Of a stretch of DNA of 64,000 nt, positions 62,725 to 64,000 are shown piece after piece. Under the pieces are notes generated by a model. That model saw only the letters and a program-made list of their open reading frames with translations, was not told the origin of the DNA and searched no databases. The position numbers were made by a program, and so were the translations under genes. Source of the DNA: Pseudoduganella rivuli (GTDB lineage: Bacteria; Pseudomonadota; Gammaproteobacteria; Burkholderiales; Burkholderiaceae_D); contig NZ_WKJJ01000027.1 in NCBI RefSeq assembly GCF_009674485.1, positions 1 through 64,000 on the forward strand, written 5' to 3'. Within the stretch, counting starts at the first letter, position 1. Every line of letters begins with the position of its first letter.

Positions 62725-63045
62725 ATGAAACATTGGGTTAATGCAGTCGCCCCTGAACCCCAAGAAGGAATCCATTACTCCATAATGTTTTATGGTGGAC
62801 GCCTACTAAGTCATCTAAGTGCCAACGACAATGATATTTGTGAATTTATATCATTAAGATCATTAAATAGAAATATGGCCATTATTATAGATAGCGACCG
62901 AAAAAGCGCACATAGTGGGGTTAATGATACTAAGAAGAGGGTGATAGAGGAATTTAGAAGAAACTCAGAGCCTGCATGGTTAACTGCTGGAAGAGAGAGA
63001 GAAAACTACATTCCTCCTGCTTTATTAGAAACATCGCATCGATGA
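62725..63045 (+). pseudogene. TOPRIM-domain fragment of an OLD-like ATPase/nuclease
   Basis: The frame encodes 106 residues in AT-rich DNA. The string IHYSIMFYGGRLLSHLSA, then LRSLNRNMAIIIDSDRKSA, then KKRVIEEF and WLTAGRERENYIPP follows the TOPRIM domain of OLD-family proteins (the D-S-D and R-E-x-E-N-Y-I positions are recognisable). The ATPase domain that should precede it is missing. OLD-like genes often act in phage defence. I read this as the tail of a deleted gene; a short independent protein is unlikely. Confidence 0.6.
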
Positions 63046-63171
63046 GGTTGTAAAATTGATTAAAAGGGCTAACGCATAACGACCCCAAGTGCTACGCAGA
63101 CGCCCTCCATCGCCTTGGGATACCCTGCCCCAAACGCCTCCGTTCGGCCCAATAAACTGGCCCTGGAAAGC

Positions 63172-63202
63172 AAAAAACCCAACCGGGTAAGGGCTGGGTT
63201 TT
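63172..63202 (-). terminator. Terminator of tRNA-Asn copy 4
   Basis: AAAAAACCCAACCGGGTAAGGGCTGGGTTTT can fold into a hairpin with a T run on the minus strand, just beyond the tRNA 3' end. Confidence 0.7.
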
Positions 63203-63219
63203 AGGCTTGCTGCATGTTC

Positions 63220-63295
63220 TGGCTCCCCGACCTGGACTCGAACCAGGGACCTGCGGATTAACAGTCCGTCGCTCTACCGACTGAGCTATCAGGGA
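63220..63295 (-). tRNA. tRNA-Asn (GTT), copy 4
   Basis: Identical to copy 1 over 76 bases, with CCA and anticodon GTT. It lies 24 bases downstream of copy 5 in the direction of transcription, so both probably come from one transcript. Confidence 0.97.
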
Positions 63296-63319
63296 TTAGA
63301 GGTTACTTCTCAAGACATT

Positions 63320-63395
63320 TGGCTCCCCGACCTGGACTCGAACCAGGGACCTGCGGATTAACAGTCCGTCGCTCTACCGACTGAGCTATCAGGGA
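63320..63395 (-). tRNA. tRNA-Asn (GTT), copy 5
   Basis: Identical to the other four copies. No terminator separates it from copy 4, so the two form a tandem unit. The aminotransferase gene begins its 3' end 33 bases to the right, on the same strand. Confidence 0.97.
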
Positions 63396-63427
63396 ATTGT
63401 CTTCAGAAATATCCGAAGACAGAGATT

Positions 63428-64000
63428 TTAGAGCACCTTGGCGATAGCGTCAACCACCTTGTCGATGTTCTTCGAGTTCAGCGCGGCCACGCAGATGCGG
63501 CCGGTGTCCACGGCGTAGATCGATTCGGCGCGCAGCGCGTCCACTTGCGCCTTGGTCAGGCCCGAGTACGAGAACATGCCGACTTGCTTGTTGACGAATT
63601 CGAAGTCGTGCGAGGGCGCTTTTTCTTTCAGCTTTGCCACCAGGGCGCCGCGCATTTCCTTGATACGCACGCGCATCGCGGCCAGTTCGTCTTCCCACAG
63701 CTGGCGCAGTTCCGGCGTGGTCAGCACGGTCGACACCACTTTGCCGCCGTGTACCGGCGGGTTCGAGTAGTTGGTGCGCACCACGCGCTTCAGTTGCGAC
63801 AGCAGGCGGGCAGCTTCTTCAGCCGACGACGCCACCACGGACAGCGCGCCCACGCGCTCGCCGTACAGCGAGAACGATTTCGAGAACGAGTTCGAGATCA
63901 GCAGCGGGCCGCCGGCGTCCGCGAAGCGGCGCACCACGGCGCCGTCTTCCGCGATGCCGGCGCCGAAGCCCTGGTAAGCCATGTCCAGGAATGGAATCAG
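63428..64000 (-). CDS. Aromatic amino acid/aspartate aminotransferase, C-terminal part
   Basis: The gene runs off the right edge of the window; 191 residues are visible. The pyridoxal-phosphate lysine lies in ISNSFSKSFSLYGERVGAL, the start of the visible part reads LIPFLDMAYQGFG, and the region RVVRTNYSNPPVHGG is typical of the aspartate/tyrosine aminotransferase subgroup Ia. The C-terminal GRICVAALNSKNIDKVVDAI is the small domain. The enzyme exchanges amino groups between aromatic amino acids or aspartate and 2-oxoglutarate in the cytosol. It is probably tyrB-like; the missing N-terminus prevents a firm name. Confidence 0.9.
   Translation of the reverse strand: MIPFLDMAYQGFGAGIAEDGAVVRRFADAGGPLLISNSFSKSFSLYGERVGALSVVASSAEEAARLLSQLKRVVRTNYSNPPVHGGKVVSTVLTTPELRQLWEDELAAMRVRIKEMRGALVAKLKEKAPSHDFEFVNKQVGMFSYSGLTKAQVDALRAESIYAVDTGRICVAALNSKNIDKVVDAIAKVL

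Larger units (their letters stand above)
63085..63295 (-). repeat. Long tRNA-Asn-containing repeat, copy C (with intact tRNA)
   Basis: The third copy of the unit seen at 39086 and 41985: CCTTGGGATACCC, CGGCCCAATAAACTGGCCCT, the AACCCAACCGGGTAAGGGCTGGGTTTT hairpin, spacer GGCTTGCTGCATGTTCTGGC, then an intact tRNA. It may represent the source form of the repeat. Confidence 0.8.

Noticed and set aside
62502-62741. 79-codon plus-strand frame before the TOPRIM fragment
   Set aside because: No ribosome site or family pattern. I could not join it to the TOPRIM frame as a frameshifted ATPase.

Overview
The window reads as chromosome of a high-GC betaproteobacterium, most likely an Oxalobacteraceae member of the Massilia/Duganella type. 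This is inferred from base composition and gene families (LytTR two-component pairs, carbohydrate-type TonB receptors, RTX proteins ending in DUF4214, DUF3857-transglutaminase), not from a marker gene. No rRNA, CRISPR array, integrase or transposase gene was found.

Layout. 1-8.3 kb: a truncated Ala/Gln-rich protein, a cytochrome P450, a DUF6351-like hydrolase, a periplasmic binding protein, a CheX-like protein, a spermidine-synthase-like protein and small genes. 8.3-17.5 kb: a tRNA-Asn, a TonB receptor whose leader carries a terminator, a LysR/hydrolase pair, YdeI, a LytS/LytTR pair and two unrecognised small proteins. 17.5-38 kb: a two-gene operon of superfamily 1 helicases, a degenerate peptidase-MA/TPR protein, an oxidoreductase with its LysR regulator, a sugar-sensing and uptake locus (binding protein, response regulator, kinase, TonB receptor, MFS permease), a BlaI/M56 pair with clear operators, and a DUF3857-transglutaminase protein.

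38-44.4 kb is an AT-richer accessory zone cut into segments by tRNA-Asn remnants. It holds a decayed DUF2971 fragment, an exported caspase-like peptidase paired with an exported CHAP-like protein, and an RTX/DUF4214 protein. 44.4-59 kb: a five-gene Lol/MacB-like ABC operon with its own outer-membrane barrel, a second LytS/LytTR pair, an HD-GYP protein, an ASCH protein, two tandem RTX/DUF4214 proteins and two small membrane proteins. 59-63.4 kb: a giant FG-GAP repeat protein, a TOPRIM fragment of an OLD-like nuclease and two tandem tRNA-Asn genes. The window ends inside an aromatic aminotransferase gene.

The unifying feature is tRNA-Asn(GTT). There are five intact copies and five remnants, all on the minus strand. 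Three remnants are 3' halves that stop at the 5' edge of the anticodon loop, and each group of remnants has an intact copy to its right. This is the geometry left by repeated integration into tRNA genes. The segments so bounded hold the most accessory-looking genes, including the caspase/CHAP pair, which is my main candidate for an undescribed system. The tandem helicase operon is the second.
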